Source: Nocardioides anomalus (lineage in GTDB: Bacteria; Actinomycetota; Actinomycetes; Propionibacteriales; Nocardioidaceae). From it: 64,000 bases of DNA. Location: NCBI RefSeq assembly GCF_011046535.1, contig NZ_CP049257.1:558001-622000 (forward strand). The letters are read 5' to 3'. Numbering within the stretch: the stretch's first letter is position 1; every line of letters begins with the position of its first letter. The notes under the pieces are model-generated. The model did no database searches. It worked only from the letters and a program-made list of their open reading frames with translations, and had not been told where the DNA came from. Positions 1-8,523 of the stretch are shown here, in pieces. Both the position numbers and the translations under genes were made by a program.

Positions 1-54
1 GACTGCAGCGCGGGGCGGGAGGGTCGTCTCGACCCCCCGAGACAGGAGCAGACC

Positions 55-180
55 GTGCCCCGACCACCCCTCTCCGCGACCGCGCCCGGAACCGGTGCCA
101 CCTCCTCCACCGCGGGCCCCGCACCGGACGGCGTCCCGCCGCTGGTGCGGACCGGGCGGGCCGGGGAGGAGCCCCGATGA
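55..180 (+). CDS. Short upstream open frame, 41 codons, possibly the tail of a gene entering from the left
   Basis: A GTG at 55 follows AGGAG (44-48) at suitable spacing. It opens a Pro/Thr/Gly-rich 41-residue frame whose TGA overlaps the ATG of the hemerythrin gene (ATGA at 177-180), the kind of coupling used by the next genes. The same frame is open to base 1, so this may instead be the C-terminus of a gene that starts outside the window. A small hairpin (GGGTCG/CGACCC, 22-36) just upstream could be the end of a preceding transcript. No family is recognised and the composition is low complexity, so it may not be translated. Confidence 0.25.
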   Translation: MPRPPLSATAPGTGATSSTAGPAPDGVPPLVRTGRAGEEPR

Positions 181-860
181 GCGGCATCGACCTGACCACC
201 ATGCTGGCCATTCACCACGGCCTGCGCCGCGACCTGCGCCGCTTCGCCGCGGCGGCGGTGGCCACGCCGGTCGGCGACACCGGGGCGTGGTCGGCGCTGC
301 TGAGGCGGTGGGACCTGTTCGCGGCGGTCCTGGAGGACCACCACCACAACGAGGACCTGGTCGTCTGGCCCCTGCTGCGCGAGCGTGCCGCGGAGGCCGG
401 CGACAGCCACGCCCTGCGGGTCCTCGCCGAGGCCGAGGCCGAGCACGACGGCATCGACGCGCTGCTGCGCCCGGCCCGCGGCGCCCTCGCCGTGCGCCGC
501 GACGCCACCGGCGCGGTGGAGCGCGCCCGGCGCGGGCTCGAGCGTCACCTGGACCACGAGGAGAGCGAGGCGCTCCCGCTGCTCGGGCAGTACGTCGGCG
601 CCGCGGAGTGGGACGAAGTGCAGGCCAGCCTGCGCACCGGCCCGCCGGCCCGGCTGCTGCTATCGCTCCCGGCCTGGCTCCTGGACGAGCTGCCCGCCGA
701 GCTGGCCCACCCGTTGGTCGCCGGGGCCGGCTGGCACCTCCGGCTGATCGCCCGGCTCGGAGCGCCGCGCCTGCGTCGGCTCGACCGGCGCGCGTTCCGG
801 CACGTCTCCCAGTCAGATCCCAGCGCGGCCCCAGTGGCCGGGAGCAGCGTGCTCCCGTGA
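177..860 (+). CDS. Hemerythrin HHE-domain protein
   Basis: This 227-aa cytoplasmic protein carries a hemerythrin-like four-helix bundle in roughly residues 8-150. Histidines expected for a di-iron or oxygen/NO-binding site are visible: H13-H14 in LAIHHGL, the HHHNED cluster near 55-60, EHDGID near 90 and HLDHEE near 122-126. The C-terminal 70 residues are hydrophobic and helical and match no domain I can name. GGGGAGGAG precedes the ATG. The next gene starts inside the stop codon (GTGA at 857), so it forms a translationally coupled unit with the SRPBCC and GNAT genes. Roles proposed for actinobacterial members include oxygen or redox sensing. The substrate here is unknown. Confidence 0.85.
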   Translation: MSGIDLTTMLAIHHGLRRDLRRFAAAAVATPVGDTGAWSALLRRWDLFAAVLEDHHHNEDLVVWPLLRERAAEAGDSHALRVLAEAEAEHDGIDALLRPARGALAVRRDATGAVERARRGLERHLDHEESEALPLLGQYVGAAEWDEVQASLRTGPPARLLLSLPAWLLDELPAELAHPLVAGAGWHLRLIARLGAPRLRRLDRRAFRHVSQSDPSAAPVAGSSVLP

Positions 861-1318
861 GCACTCTCGTCCTGAGCCGCGACGTCGACGTCGCGCTGCC
901 CGCCCACCGGCTCGCCGCAGTGGTCCTCGACTGGCGCCGCGACCCCCTGTGGCGCGCGCAGGTCCGGTCCTTCGCCGCGAGCCCCGACAGCCGAGCCGTC
1001 ACCGGCCAGCAGCTGGTCGAGGAGCTCGTGTTCGCGGGCCTGACCTTCCGCACGACCACCGTCGTCGACCGCGCCGAGCCCCTCGCCGCGTCGTACGCCG
1101 GGCAGAGCCGGTCGGTGCGGGTGCGCGGCCACCGCGTGGTCACGCCGGTCTCCTCGACGACCTCGCGGGTCCGGCTGCACACCGAGATCGAGCTGCTCGG
1201 CGCGCTCAGGCTGCTGCAGCCGCTGCTGGCGCCGTCGTACCGCCGGACCGACGCCGCCGACGCGGCCCACCTGGCCGAGATCGCGGTCGAGGCTGCGAAC
1301 CGGGTCGGTGCGGCGTGA
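857..1318 (+). CDS. SRPBCC-family protein
   Basis: The 153-aa product begins with the typical START/SRPBCC pattern (STLVLSRDVDVALPAHRLAAVV), followed by DWRRDPLW, a run of alternating beta strands and a long C-terminal amphipathic helix rich in alanine (DAAHLAEIAVEAANRV). Such proteins fold into a helix-grip cavity that binds hydrophobic ligands or acts in polyketide-type chemistry; the ligand here cannot be read from sequence. The GTG start at 857 overlaps the upstream TGA, and its own TGA overlaps the GTG of the GNAT gene, so all three are probably translated from one mRNA. Confidence 0.75.
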   Translation: MSTLVLSRDVDVALPAHRLAAVVLDWRRDPLWRAQVRSFAASPDSRAVTGQQLVEELVFAGLTFRTTTVVDRAEPLAASYAGQSRSVRVRGHRVVTPVSSTTSRVRLHTEIELLGALRLLQPLLAPSYRRTDAADAAHLAEIAVEAANRVGAA

Positions 1319-1824
1319 CCTGGCTCCCGGAGGGCTGGCAGCACCCGAGCCGCGTCGAGCTGCCCACCGGGCACCACCTCCGGCCGATCCACCCCGACGA
1401 CACCCCGCTCGACCTGCCCGCGGTCCGCGGCTCGCGGGAGCGGCTGTGGTCGATCTACGGGGCCGCGTGGGGCTGGCCGCCGGCCGACCTCACCGAGGAG
1501 CAGGACCGCGAGGACCTGCAGTACCACTGGGACGAGGCCCAGCGGCAGAGCTCGTTCAACTACGCGCTCCTCGACGCCGAGGAGACCGAGCTCGTCGGCT
1601 GCGTCTACGTCGACCCGCCCGAGCGCGTCGGCGCCGACGCCGAGATCTCATGGTGGGTGCGCGAGGAGCACGTGGGCGGCCCGGTCGAGGCTGCGCTCGA
1701 CGCGTTCGTGCCGCAGTGGGTGGCCGAGGTGTGGCCGCTGCGCGCCCCGAGGTACGTCGGGCGCGACCTCTCGTGGCAGGAGTGGCTGGCCCTGCCGGAG
1801 ATCGAGGCCTCCGAGACCCCCTGA
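1315..1824 (+). CDS. GNAT-family N-acetyltransferase
   Basis: The 169-aa protein has the layout of a GCN5-related acetyltransferase: an N-terminal LRPIHPDDTPLD motif, a central beta strand pair (YALLDAEETELVGCVYVDPP) and a later strand-turn before a C-terminal helix. The acetyl-CoA loop (Q/RxxGxG/A) is not well preserved: the segment after ISWWVREE reads HVGGPVEAALDAF. This resembles the divergent GNATs of actinobacteria. The acceptor is unknown. The GTG at 1315 overlaps the stop of the SRPBCC gene. A short GC-rich gap separates it from the downstream ABC exporter. Confidence 0.7.
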   Translation: MTWLPEGWQHPSRVELPTGHHLRPIHPDDTPLDLPAVRGSRERLWSIYGAAWGWPPADLTEEQDREDLQYHWDEAQRQSSFNYALLDAEETELVGCVYVDPPERVGADAEISWWVREEHVGGPVEAALDAFVPQWVAEVWPLRAPRYVGRDLSWQEWLALPEIEASETP

Positions 1825-1898
1825 CCCCCCTGGCCGCGCCGCCGCTCCGGCCACCCCCAGGGCCGGGGCGGCGGCGCCACTCCCCACGAGGACACCCT

Positions 1899-4800
1899 GT
1901 GCCGACCACGCGCCGTACCGGCTCCCGCCGGGTCCGCCACCGCCTGCGCCAAGCACTGGCCCTGGTCGCGCTGGCCGCGCTGCTCACCACCAGCGCCTGC
2001 CTGGGACCGCTCTACCAGCGGGCCGCGGAGCAGGCCCTGGCCACCTCGGTGCTGACCCACGCCCCGCCGGCGGACCGTGCGCTGCGGCTCACCTCCAGCG
2101 AGCGCTCGGCCGCCGACCTGGAACGACTGCTGCCCGCGCGGACCGCGCGGTCCTTCGCGTCGCCGATCGTGGCCCGCGGCGTCCCGGTCGACGTCGACCT
2201 GCCGGGGAGCGACGACTCCGTCCTGACCCGGCTCTACGCCGTGGACGAGGCGTGCGCCCGCCTCGAGGTGGTGAGCGGCCGGTGTCCCGCGGCTCCGGGC
2301 GAGGTCCTGGTGAGCACCGCGGACATCGAGCTGAACGGCTGGACGGTCGGCGGCCGGGCGTCGTTCGCCGAGGCCGTCGACGCGGACGAGGCCCAGCCCG
2401 TGACGGGGGAGCTCACCGTAGTGGGCACCTACCGGGTCCGCGACGCCGAGTGGCTGGGCGCGCCCTCCACCGGCCGCGCCGGGACGGAGATCCCCGACAT
2501 CGGCCCGGCCACCGACGACTGGGTCACCGCCCCGGAGACGATCACCGGCGACCCGGCGCCGGCCTGGGACGCCGTCGCCACCTCGGTGGTCTGGGCCCTC
2601 GACGTCGACACGGTCGACCACGACAGCCTGCTGCGCGTCGGGGCCGCCGTCGACCGGATCCGCGTCGATGCCCTGGACAGCTCCGGCAGCGTCGACGTCC
2701 TCCCGGTCACCGACCTGCCCGGGATGGCCGAGCGGGTGGCCGCCGGCAGCGACCAGGGACGGACGACGATCGTGGTCCTGGCCTCCCAGCTGCTGGTCCT
2801 GGTCGCGGTGGTGCTGTGGATGGTCCTCGCCGCGGCGACGGGGGACCGGCGGGCCGAGCTGGCCCTGGTCCGCCTGCGTGGGCGGGGACGGCGGGGCGCC
2901 GCGGCGTACCTGCTGTCCGAGCTGGCCCCCCTCGCGCTCGCCGGCGTGGCTCTCGGGGCCCTCGCGGCGCCGTTCGGCACGGGGCTGGTGGCCCGGGTGG
3001 TCTTCCCCGTCCCGGTCGACCACGAACTGACCGACGGCTTCCTGCTCGCCGTCGCCGGCGCGGCCCTCGCGGTGCTCGGGGTCGTGCTGGTCGCCGCGCG
3101 GCGGGCCGCGCGGGAGCCCGTCGAGTCCCTGCTGCGCGCCGTGCCCCCCTCGCACGGCGGTCGTCGGGGCGGGGCGGTCGAGCTCGCGGTGACGGTCTTC
3201 TGCCTGAGCGCCGTCGTCGCCCTCGTCACCGGCAACCTGGAGGGACCGCTGGCCACGCTGGCGCCCACCCTCCTGGCGGTCGCGGTGGGGCTGCTGCTGG
3301 GCCGTGCCGTCGTCCCCGCCACCCGCTGGGCGGCCCGCCGGCTCCTCCGGCACGGTCGGGCGGTCGTGGGGGCCGGGCTCCTCAGCTCGGTACGACGGCC
3401 CGCGGCCCGGTCGGTCCTGGTGATGGTCGTGGTCGCCACCGCGCTCGTCACCTTCTGCCTCGACGCTCTGGTCACCGGCCAGCACAACCGCCAGGGCGCG
3501 GCGGAGCAGCTCAACGGGGCCCGCTACTCGCTCCGGCTGGCCCCCGAGACCGACCTGGACGACCTGCTGGAGGCCGTCCGCGCCGCCGACCCCGAGCGCG
3601 AGCACCTCACGCCGGTCGTCACCACCACCAACAACGGCTCCGCGACCCCGCCGACGGTGGCGGTGGACCCGGTCGCCCTGCCCCGGGTGGCCTTCTTCCC
3701 CGGCTCGGCACCGGACCCCGCGCAGTGGGCGGGGATCGCAGCACCGGACGTCGAGCCCCTCGACCTCACCGGCGCGACCCTGAGCGGCACCGTCACCTCG
3801 CAGAGCGTCCGGCTCCGCGGCCCGGCGCACGAGCGCGTCGACGAGCTGCGGATCGCCCTGCGCTACGTCGGACCCGACCACCGTTCGCTGGTCGAGCCGC
3901 TGTCGGTGATCGCGACCGGCGACGGCTCGGCGTCCTTCGCGGTGTCCCTGCCCTGCGCCGACGGGTGCACGCTCACCGGTCTCCAGGTCACCGCCCCGGT
4001 GGGCGGCCGGACCGAGGGGACGGTGGTCCTGCACGGGCTGACGGTGGACGGGCTGCCGTTCGCGCTCGGGACGCCGGACGACTGGCCCCGGGTCAGCGAC
4101 ATCGGCGGCACGCTCACAGCCGCTGCGGCCGCGGACGGCGGCCTCGCCGTCACGATCTCCGCCGAGACCGCGTCCCCGCCCGTGCTCACCCACGCCTGGG
4201 TGCCCCAGCCGGTCCACGCCCTGGTCAGCGGGGACGAGACCGGCGAGTTCCTCGCGCCGGGGCCGAACGGCCAGATCGCGCTGACGGCCACCGGCCGGGT
4301 GGCCCAGGTGCCGGGCTCGCCTCCGGGCACGCGCGTGGTGGACCTCGAGAGCATCCAGCGCCGCCCGGAGGCTCGGGGCGGGACCGACCTGGTCGAGGTG
4401 TGGTCCGACGACGCCGACGCGCTGCGGCGGGTGCGCACCGCGCTGCGCGACCGCGGAGTGGCCGCCGCCGACGTCACCACGGTCGGCCAGGTCCGCGCCG
4501 AGCTCGACGCCTCACCGGCGGCGTGGAGCCTCGCGCTCTCGGTGCTGGTCGGTCTGCTCGCCGTCCTGGTGGCCACGCTGGTGCTCCTCGTCACGACCGC
4601 GACCACCTGGCGGGCCCGGGCCGGCGACCTCGCCGCGCTGCGGATGGCGGGTCTGCGACCGAGACTGCTGCGGCGGGTGGAGCTGTTCGGTCAGCTCCCC
4701 GTCGTCGTGGTCGGCGCGGTCGCCGGGACCGCCTGCGGGCTCGGCGCCGGCGTGCTCGCTCTGCCCGGCGTACGCCAGTTCACCGACCCGCCGGCCGTCG

Positions 4801-4943
4801 ACACCACCGACTTCTCGACGCCGTGGTCGGCGGTGCTGACCGGAGCCTCCGTGGCGCTGCTGGTGCTCGTCGCGGTGGCGTCGGCCGCGGCCCGGTGGGT
4901 CGCGCGCCGGGCCGTCCTCGAGCTGGTCGAGGAGTCGGTCTGA
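1899..4943 (+). CDS. FtsX-like (MacB-type) ABC exporter permease, two permease halves in one chain
   Basis: This 1014-aa membrane protein has an N-terminal membrane segment (residues about 18-40), a first cluster of membrane helices (about 290-310, 340-360, 380-400, 428-470, 504-525), a large extracytoplasmic region and a C-terminal FtsX-type block of three helices (about 877-905, 933-955, 978-1000). That is the layout of duplicated ABC3 permeases which move lipids or peptides, or transmit force, rather than import nutrients. GTG 1899 is chosen because CGAGGA lies 8 bases before it; the open frame further upstream overlaps the GNAT gene. Its TGA overlaps the ATG of the first ATPase. Substrate unknown. 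Confidence 0.85.
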   Translation: MPTTRRTGSRRVRHRLRQALALVALAALLTTSACLGPLYQRAAEQALATSVLTHAPPADRALRLTSSERSAADLERLLPARTARSFASPIVARGVPVDVDLPGSDDSVLTRLYAVDEACARLEVVSGRCPAAPGEVLVSTADIELNGWTVGGRASFAEAVDADEAQPVTGELTVVGTYRVRDAEWLGAPSTGRAGTEIPDIGPATDDWVTAPETITGDPAPAWDAVATSVVWALDVDTVDHDSLLRVGAAVDRIRVDALDSSGSVDVLPVTDLPGMAERVAAGSDQGRTTIVVLASQLLVLVAVVLWMVLAAATGDRRAELALVRLRGRGRRGAAAYLLSELAPLALAGVALGALAAPFGTGLVARVVFPVPVDHELTDGFLLAVAGAALAVLGVVLVAARRAAREPVESLLRAVPPSHGGRRGGAVELAVTVFCLSAVVALVTGNLEGPLATLAPTLLAVAVGLLLGRAVVPATRWAARRLLRHGRAVVGAGLLSSVRRPAARSVLVMVVVATALVTFCLDALVTGQHNRQGAAEQLNGARYSLRLAPETDLDDLLEAVRAADPEREHLTPVVTTTNNGSATPPTVAVDPVALPRVAFFPGSAPDPAQWAGIAAPDVEPLDLTGATLSGTVTSQSVRLRGPAHERVDELRIALRYVGPDHRSLVEPLSVIATGDGSASFAVSLPCADGCTLTGLQVTAPVGGRTEGTVVLHGLTVDGLPFALGTPDDWPRVSDIGGTLTAAAAADGGLAVTISAETASPPVLTHAWVPQPVHALVSGDETGEFLAPGPNGQIALTATGRVAQVPGSPPGTRVVDLESIQRRPEARGGTDLVEVWSDDADALRRVRTALRDRGVAAADVTTVGQVRAELDASPAAWSLALSVLVGLLAVLVATLVLLVTTATTWRARAGDLAALRMAGLRPRLLRRVELFGQLPVVVVGAVAGTACGLGAGVLALPGVRQFTDPPAVDTTDFSTPWSAVLTGASVALLVLVAVASAAARWVARRAVLELVEESV

Positions 4944-5818
4944 TGGTCGTCGAGCCGACCGCCGAGCCGGGCGCGCCGGGCCCTCGTGGCCTGAGCGTGC
5001 GGACCCGGGGGCTGGTGCACGTCTATCGCGGCGAGGGTCGCGACGTGGCCGCCCTCGCCGGGGTCGACCTGAGCGTGCGGGCCGGGGAGGTGGTGGCGCT
5101 GCTCGGCCCGTCGGGCGCGGGGAAGTCGACGCTGCTGTCGTTGCTGGCCGGGCTGTTCCGACCGACCGCCGGCAGCGTCCACGTGGGGGAGCTCGACCTG
5201 ACCCGGGCCGCGCAGCCCGAGCTGGACCGGCTGCACGCCCACGGGGCGTCGCTGATGCTGCAGGGGGCCGCCCGCAACCTCGTGCCGTTCCTGACCGCCG
5301 AGGAGAACATCGCTTTCGCCCAGCACGCCGCGCGGCGGGCCCGCGGCGAGGCGCGGCTCCCGGACGCGTCCGAGCTGCTGCGCACCGTCGGGCTCGCCGG
5401 CGACGGTGGCGCGCCGCTGTCGTCGTTCACCCCCGGGCAGCTGCAGCTGGTCACCCTGGCCGTGGTGCTGGCCACCGCGCCGGGACTGCTGCTCGCGGAC
5501 GAGCCGACGAGCCGGCTCGACCACGCGGCCAGAGAGCGGGTCCTGGCGGCGCTGAGCGCCGTGAACCGGCGGTGGGGGACGACGGTCGTGCTGGTCACCC
5601 ACGACGCCGAGGTGGCGCGGTGGGTCCCGCGCACCGTGACGATCCGGGACGGCCGGATCGGGGGCGAGGGCCGTTCGGGTGAGGAGTACGCCGTGGTGAC
5701 CGCCGACGGGTTCCTCCCGCTGCCGGCCCACGCGCTGGAGCTGCTGGCACCGGGCACGCTGGTGCGCTTCGAGCTCGACCACGGGGTCTACCGGCTGCGC
5801 GTCGAGGAGGGCTCGTGA
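4943..5818 (+). CDS. ABC exporter ATP-binding subunit with divergent signature motif
   Basis: This 291-aa nucleotide-binding subunit has Walker A (GPSGAGKST, residues about 54-63), Walker B with the catalytic glutamate (LLLADEPTS, about 182) and a switch histidine (VTHD). The signature motif reads FTPGQLQ in place of LSGGQ (about residue 160), so this subunit probably forms a weakened ATP site in a heterodimer with the next gene product. A C-terminal extension of about 50 residues follows the NBD. Start and stop overlap both neighbours (TGATG at 4941, GTGA at 5815), consistent with fixed stoichiometry in one operon with the permease. Confidence 0.88.
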   Translation: MVVEPTAEPGAPGPRGLSVRTRGLVHVYRGEGRDVAALAGVDLSVRAGEVVALLGPSGAGKSTLLSLLAGLFRPTAGSVHVGELDLTRAAQPELDRLHAHGASLMLQGAARNLVPFLTAEENIAFAQHAARRARGEARLPDASELLRTVGLAGDGGAPLSSFTPGQLQLVTLAVVLATAPGLLLADEPTSRLDHAARERVLAALSAVNRRWGTTVVLVTHDAEVARWVPRTVTIRDGRIGGEGRSGEEYAVVTADGFLPLPAHALELLAPGTLVRFELDHGVYRLRVEEGS

Positions 5819-6477
5819 GCGGCTCGCGGCTGGCGCTGGAGGACGTCGAGGTCCGCCACGGCGAGGTGGTCGCCGTGGCCGGTGTGAGCCTGGTCGTGCC
5901 GGCGGGTCGGGTGCTGGCGGTGACCGGCCCGTCGGGAGCCGGAAAGACCTCCCTGCTGTGGGCGATGGCGGGGGCACTGAGGCCCGACCGCGGTCGCGTC
6001 CTCCTCGACGGGATCCCGGTCGGCGCCCGGCACCAGGCGGCGGCCCGCGGTGCGGTGCTCGTGCCGCAGGGCAACGGGCTGGCCACCGTGCTCACGGCCG
6101 CGGAGAACGTCGTCGTGCCGCTGCTGGCCCAAGGGCACGACGCCCGGGACGCCACGGCCCGCGGCGAGGAGGCGCTGCGCCTGGTCGGGCTGGCCGAGTG
6201 GAGGGACCACCTGGTCGAGGAGCTGTCCGGTGGCCAGGCCCAGCGGGTCGCCGTCGCCCGGGCCCTGGCGGCCCGGCCCACCCTCCTGCTGGCCGACGAG
6301 GCCACGAGCGAGCTGGACAGCGGCAACCGTGGGGTCGTGCTCGGAGCGCTGCGTGCCGCGGTCGAGCGGGGGGCTGCGGTGGTGCTGGCCACCCACGACC
6401 CCGAGGCCGCCGCCGCGGCCGACGCCGAGCTCGCCCTCGACGAGGGGCACGCCACCTGGGTGCGTCCCTTCACCTGA
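5815..6477 (+). CDS. ABC exporter ATP-binding subunit, canonical motifs
   Basis: The 220-aa protein is a compact LolD/MacB-type NBD with Walker A (GPSGAGKT), Q-loop (VPQGNG), a canonical LSGGQAQRVAVARAL signature, Walker B (LLLADEATS) and H-loop (ATHD). It is the third gene of the exporter operon, and the GTG start overlaps the previous TGA. Because its signature is intact while its partner's is degenerate, the pair likely works as an asymmetric ATPase on the single two-halved permease. The gene converges on the minus-strand membrane protein ending at 6497, leaving about 20 bp between the stops with no strong terminator hairpin visible. Confidence 0.9.
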   Translation: MSGSRLALEDVEVRHGEVVAVAGVSLVVPAGRVLAVTGPSGAGKTSLLWAMAGALRPDRGRVLLDGIPVGARHQAAARGAVLVPQGNGLATVLTAAENVVVPLLAQGHDARDATARGEEALRLVGLAEWRDHLVEELSGGQAQRVAVARALAARPTLLLADEATSELDSGNRGVVLGALRAAVERGAAVVLATHDPEAAAAADAELALDEGHATWVRPFT

Positions 6478-6496
6478 CGTGGGGACCGTCCCAGGC

Positions 6497-6859
6497 TCAG
6501 CCCCGGGCGCGGTCCACGGTCAGCGCGAGCGCGTTCAGGCCGGCCCACCCGAGGGTGACCGCGAGCACCTTCTTGCGCACGTCCTCGTCGTCGGTCCAGG
6601 TGGCCAACAGGGCGCAGTCACCGAGGTCCATGGCGATGCGCAGCGCCATGGCGGTGCGGACCGTGCGGTCGGAGCGGCCGAACACCGCGAGGCTGCTGAT
6701 GGCCAGGTCGCGCACGCCGAAGGTCCGGGCGAGCAGCTCGAGGCCGGCGCTGTGCTGCTCGGCCTGCAGCGCCTGCCACAGGTGGGCGGGGCGGGCGAGC
6801 GCGAAGACGCCGTAGGCCGCCGTGGCGGAGGAGAGGGTGCGGCTGAGCGGAGAGGCCAT
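6497..6859 (-). CDS. Small membrane protein, DUF4267-like
   Basis: The 120-aa product has about four short hydrophobic segments and a central GVRDLAISSLAVF motif that resembles the RxxGxRDLalG core of DUF4267-type small membrane proteins. A charged loop (WTDDEDVRKK) precedes the last helix. The ATG at 6857-6859 starts a frame preceded on the minus strand by a short gap after the MerR/DICT gene (stop at 6880), so the two may be cotranscribed. No enzymatic motif is present. The family assignment is only by resemblance. Confidence 0.6.
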   Translation of the reverse strand: MASPLSRTLSSATAAYGVFALARPAHLWQALQAEQHSAGLELLARTFGVRDLAISSLAVFGRSDRTVRTAMALRIAMDLGDCALLATWTDDEDVRKKVLAVTLGWAGLNALALTVDRARG

Positions 6860-6879
6860 GGTCGGGCGGTACCCGATGC

Positions 6880-7710
6880 TCAGGCGTCGGCGTACGTCGC
6901 GAAGCGGCGCAGCAGCGAGATCGAGCGGCCCGGGTCCTCGGCGAGGGCGGCGGTGTGGGCCGCGGTGGTGGCGGGCAGGTCCGGGAGGCCGAGGCCGGCC
7001 GCGGTGGTCGCGCAGTGGGCGGCGGCGTCGCGGACCACTTCGGGCTCCAGGCTGACCAGCCCCTCGAAGCGACGGGCGCCGCCGGTGGTGCCGTCGCGCG
7101 GTGGCTCCCAGGCCACGAGCACGACGCTGAAGCGCGGGTCGACGCAGACCACGGCCCACTCGTTGCGCATGGGGGAGTCCTCGGGCAGCGCGACGCGCGC
7201 GGGCGACGCGTCGGGGTCGCTGGCGGCGAAGTCGGAGAACGTCACCGCGGAAGTGGCGGAGCGGGCGAGCTCGCGCCAGCGCCGGCCGGCCCGCTCCAGG
7301 TGGCGCTGGTGCTGGAAGCAGCCGAAGAGCAGCGGCCGCGACGCGTAGGCCAGGCACTCGTCCTCGATGGACCAGGACAGCGCCTTCATCACGCGCTCGC
7401 CGACCCGGATCGGCTCCAGGTGCGGGTGCGCGGCGCGCAGCGCGGCGTACAGCGACTGCGTGTCCCCTGCGCCGACGACCCGGTTGACCGCGGCGACCGC
7501 GGCGCTCAGGGACAGGCCGCGCTGCCTCTCGGCCAGCACCCGCCCGACCCGCTCGACGTCGCTGGCGAGGTAGCGGCGCTGTCCTCCGGCCGTCCGGACC
7601 GGCGCCGGGAAGCCCACGCGCCGCTCCCACGCCCGCAGCGTCGTGCTGGCCACCCCCGTGCGCGCCTCGAGCTCACCGATGCCGATGAGCTCGTCCGGCC
7701 CGGCGCTCAC
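6880..7710 (-). CDS. MerR-type regulator with C-terminal DICT sensory domain
   Basis: The 276-aa protein begins with a MerR winged helix (GIGELEARTGVASTTLRAW, residues about 10-28, then GFPAPVRTAGGQRRY, about 33-47, and DVERV). Residues about 95-230 match the DICT sensory domain, which includes the pattern MKALSWSIEDECLA, then LFGCFQHQRHLERA and a TFSDF strand. DICT domains occur beside diguanylate cyclase and two-component modules and are thought to sense a cytoplasmic signal. The gene is divergent from a LuxR-type regulator, and the roughly 130-bp gap between them holds dyad symmetries. Most likely it autoregulates and controls the neighbour; targets are unknown. Confidence 0.82.
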   Translation of the reverse strand: MSAGPDELIGIGELEARTGVASTTLRAWERRVGFPAPVRTAGGQRRYLASDVERVGRVLAERQRGLSLSAAVAAVNRVVGAGDTQSLYAALRAAHPHLEPIRVGERVMKALSWSIEDECLAYASRPLLFGCFQHQRHLERAGRRWRELARSATSAVTFSDFAASDPDASPARVALPEDSPMRNEWAVVCVDPRFSVVLVAWEPPRDGTTGGARRFEGLVSLEPEVVRDAAAHCATTAAGLGLPDLPATTAAHTAALAEDPGRSISLLRRFATYADA

Positions 7711-7764
7711 CGGGCTCCTGGTTCAGCCCTGGAGGTGAGGCACGTGGTCTGCACACCCGCCATG

Positions 7765-7796
7765 CTAGATCCTCGACAGAGTGTCTAGGTAGGACA
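7765..7796. promoter_or_regulatory. Dyad-rich candidate operator between divergent regulators
   Basis: CTAGA (7765-7769) pairs with TCTAG (7784-7788). Inside this, GACA-GAG-TGTC (7775-7785) is a perfect dyad followed by a second GACA at 7793-7796. This is AT-richer than its surroundings and sits between the start codons of the MerR/DICT and LuxR-type genes, where a MerR-family protein would bind. Binding is inferred, not shown. Confidence 0.35.
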
Positions 7797-7839
7797 TGGA
7801 TACTTGTACACGATCGAAAAGTACGGCGAGAGGCCACCG

Positions 7840-8517
7840 TTGGACAACGCCAGACCGCGCACGCCGGTGCGAGCCGCCGTCGTGTCGCGCCATCCGCTGA
7901 CCCGGGCGGGCATCACCGCGCTCCTGGGCGCGCACCCGGCCCGGGTCGCCGTGCTCGACGTGGCCTCGTCCGACGGCCACCTGAGCGGCCACGACGTGGT
8001 GATCTACGACCTGGCCGGGTTGGCCGCGGGTGGCTCGGAGGACCTGGACCACCTGGTCGCCGGTCGCGCGCCCGTGCTGGGCCTGGAGCCGCTGGGCCGA
8101 CCCGACCTCGGCGAGGGCGCCCAGGCGATGGGCGTGGCCATCGTGGTGCCGGCCTCGATCAGCGGTCCCGGCCTGCTGCAGGCCGTCGAGCGCACCGCCG
8201 CCGGCTACCGCCAGGACCCCGCGGCGCGGCGGGCGGCGGCCCTCGCGGCCGTGGCGAGCTCGACCGGGCTGACCACCCGCGAGCTCGAGATCCTCGCCCT
8301 CATCGCCCAGGGCCTGCGCAACCACGACATCGCCGCGCGGCTCTTCCTGAGCATCAACTCGGTCAAGAGCTACATCCGGCTCGGCTACCGCAAGATCAAG
8401 GCCACCAGTCGCAGCGAGGCCGTGTTGTGGGCGGTCCGGCACGACCTGGTCCGGCTGGTCGGCGGCGGTCCCGCGACGCTCGCCGTCGGGAATGCCGAGA
8501 CCCCCGCAGACCGTTGA
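7840..8517 (+). CDS. LuxR/NarL-type response regulator with an atypical receiver
   Basis: The 225-aa product has an N-terminal receiver-like domain (residues about 10-120) and a C-terminal LuxR helix-turn-helix (LTTRELEILALIAQGLRNHDIA, then LFLSINSVKSYIRLGYRKI). The presumed phosphoacceptor aspartate is present in VVIYDLAG, but the usual acidic pair after beta-1 is replaced by Ser-Arg (VVSRHPLTRAG). Phosphorylation is therefore doubtful, and the domain may signal by ligand or protein contact. TTG 7840 is preferred because GGCGAGAGG lies 6 bases upstream; an in-frame TTG at 7804 has no such site. No sensor kinase is adjacent. Confidence 0.78.
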   Translation: MDNARPRTPVRAAVVSRHPLTRAGITALLGAHPARVAVLDVASSDGHLSGHDVVIYDLAGLAAGGSEDLDHLVAGRAPVLGLEPLGRPDLGEGAQAMGVAIVVPASISGPGLLQAVERTAAGYRQDPAARRAAALAAVASSTGLTTRELEILALIAQGLRNHDIAARLFLSINSVKSYIRLGYRKIKATSRSEAVLWAVRHDLVRLVGGGPATLAVGNAETPADR

Positions 8518-8523
8518 GGGACC

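Noticed and set aside
1605..4217. Very long open frame on the minus strand opposite the FtsX-like permease gene
   Set aside because: It mirrors the codon bias of the real plus-strand gene, gives low-complexity Arg/Gly/Asp-rich protein with no domains, and the plus strand has a convincing membrane protein.
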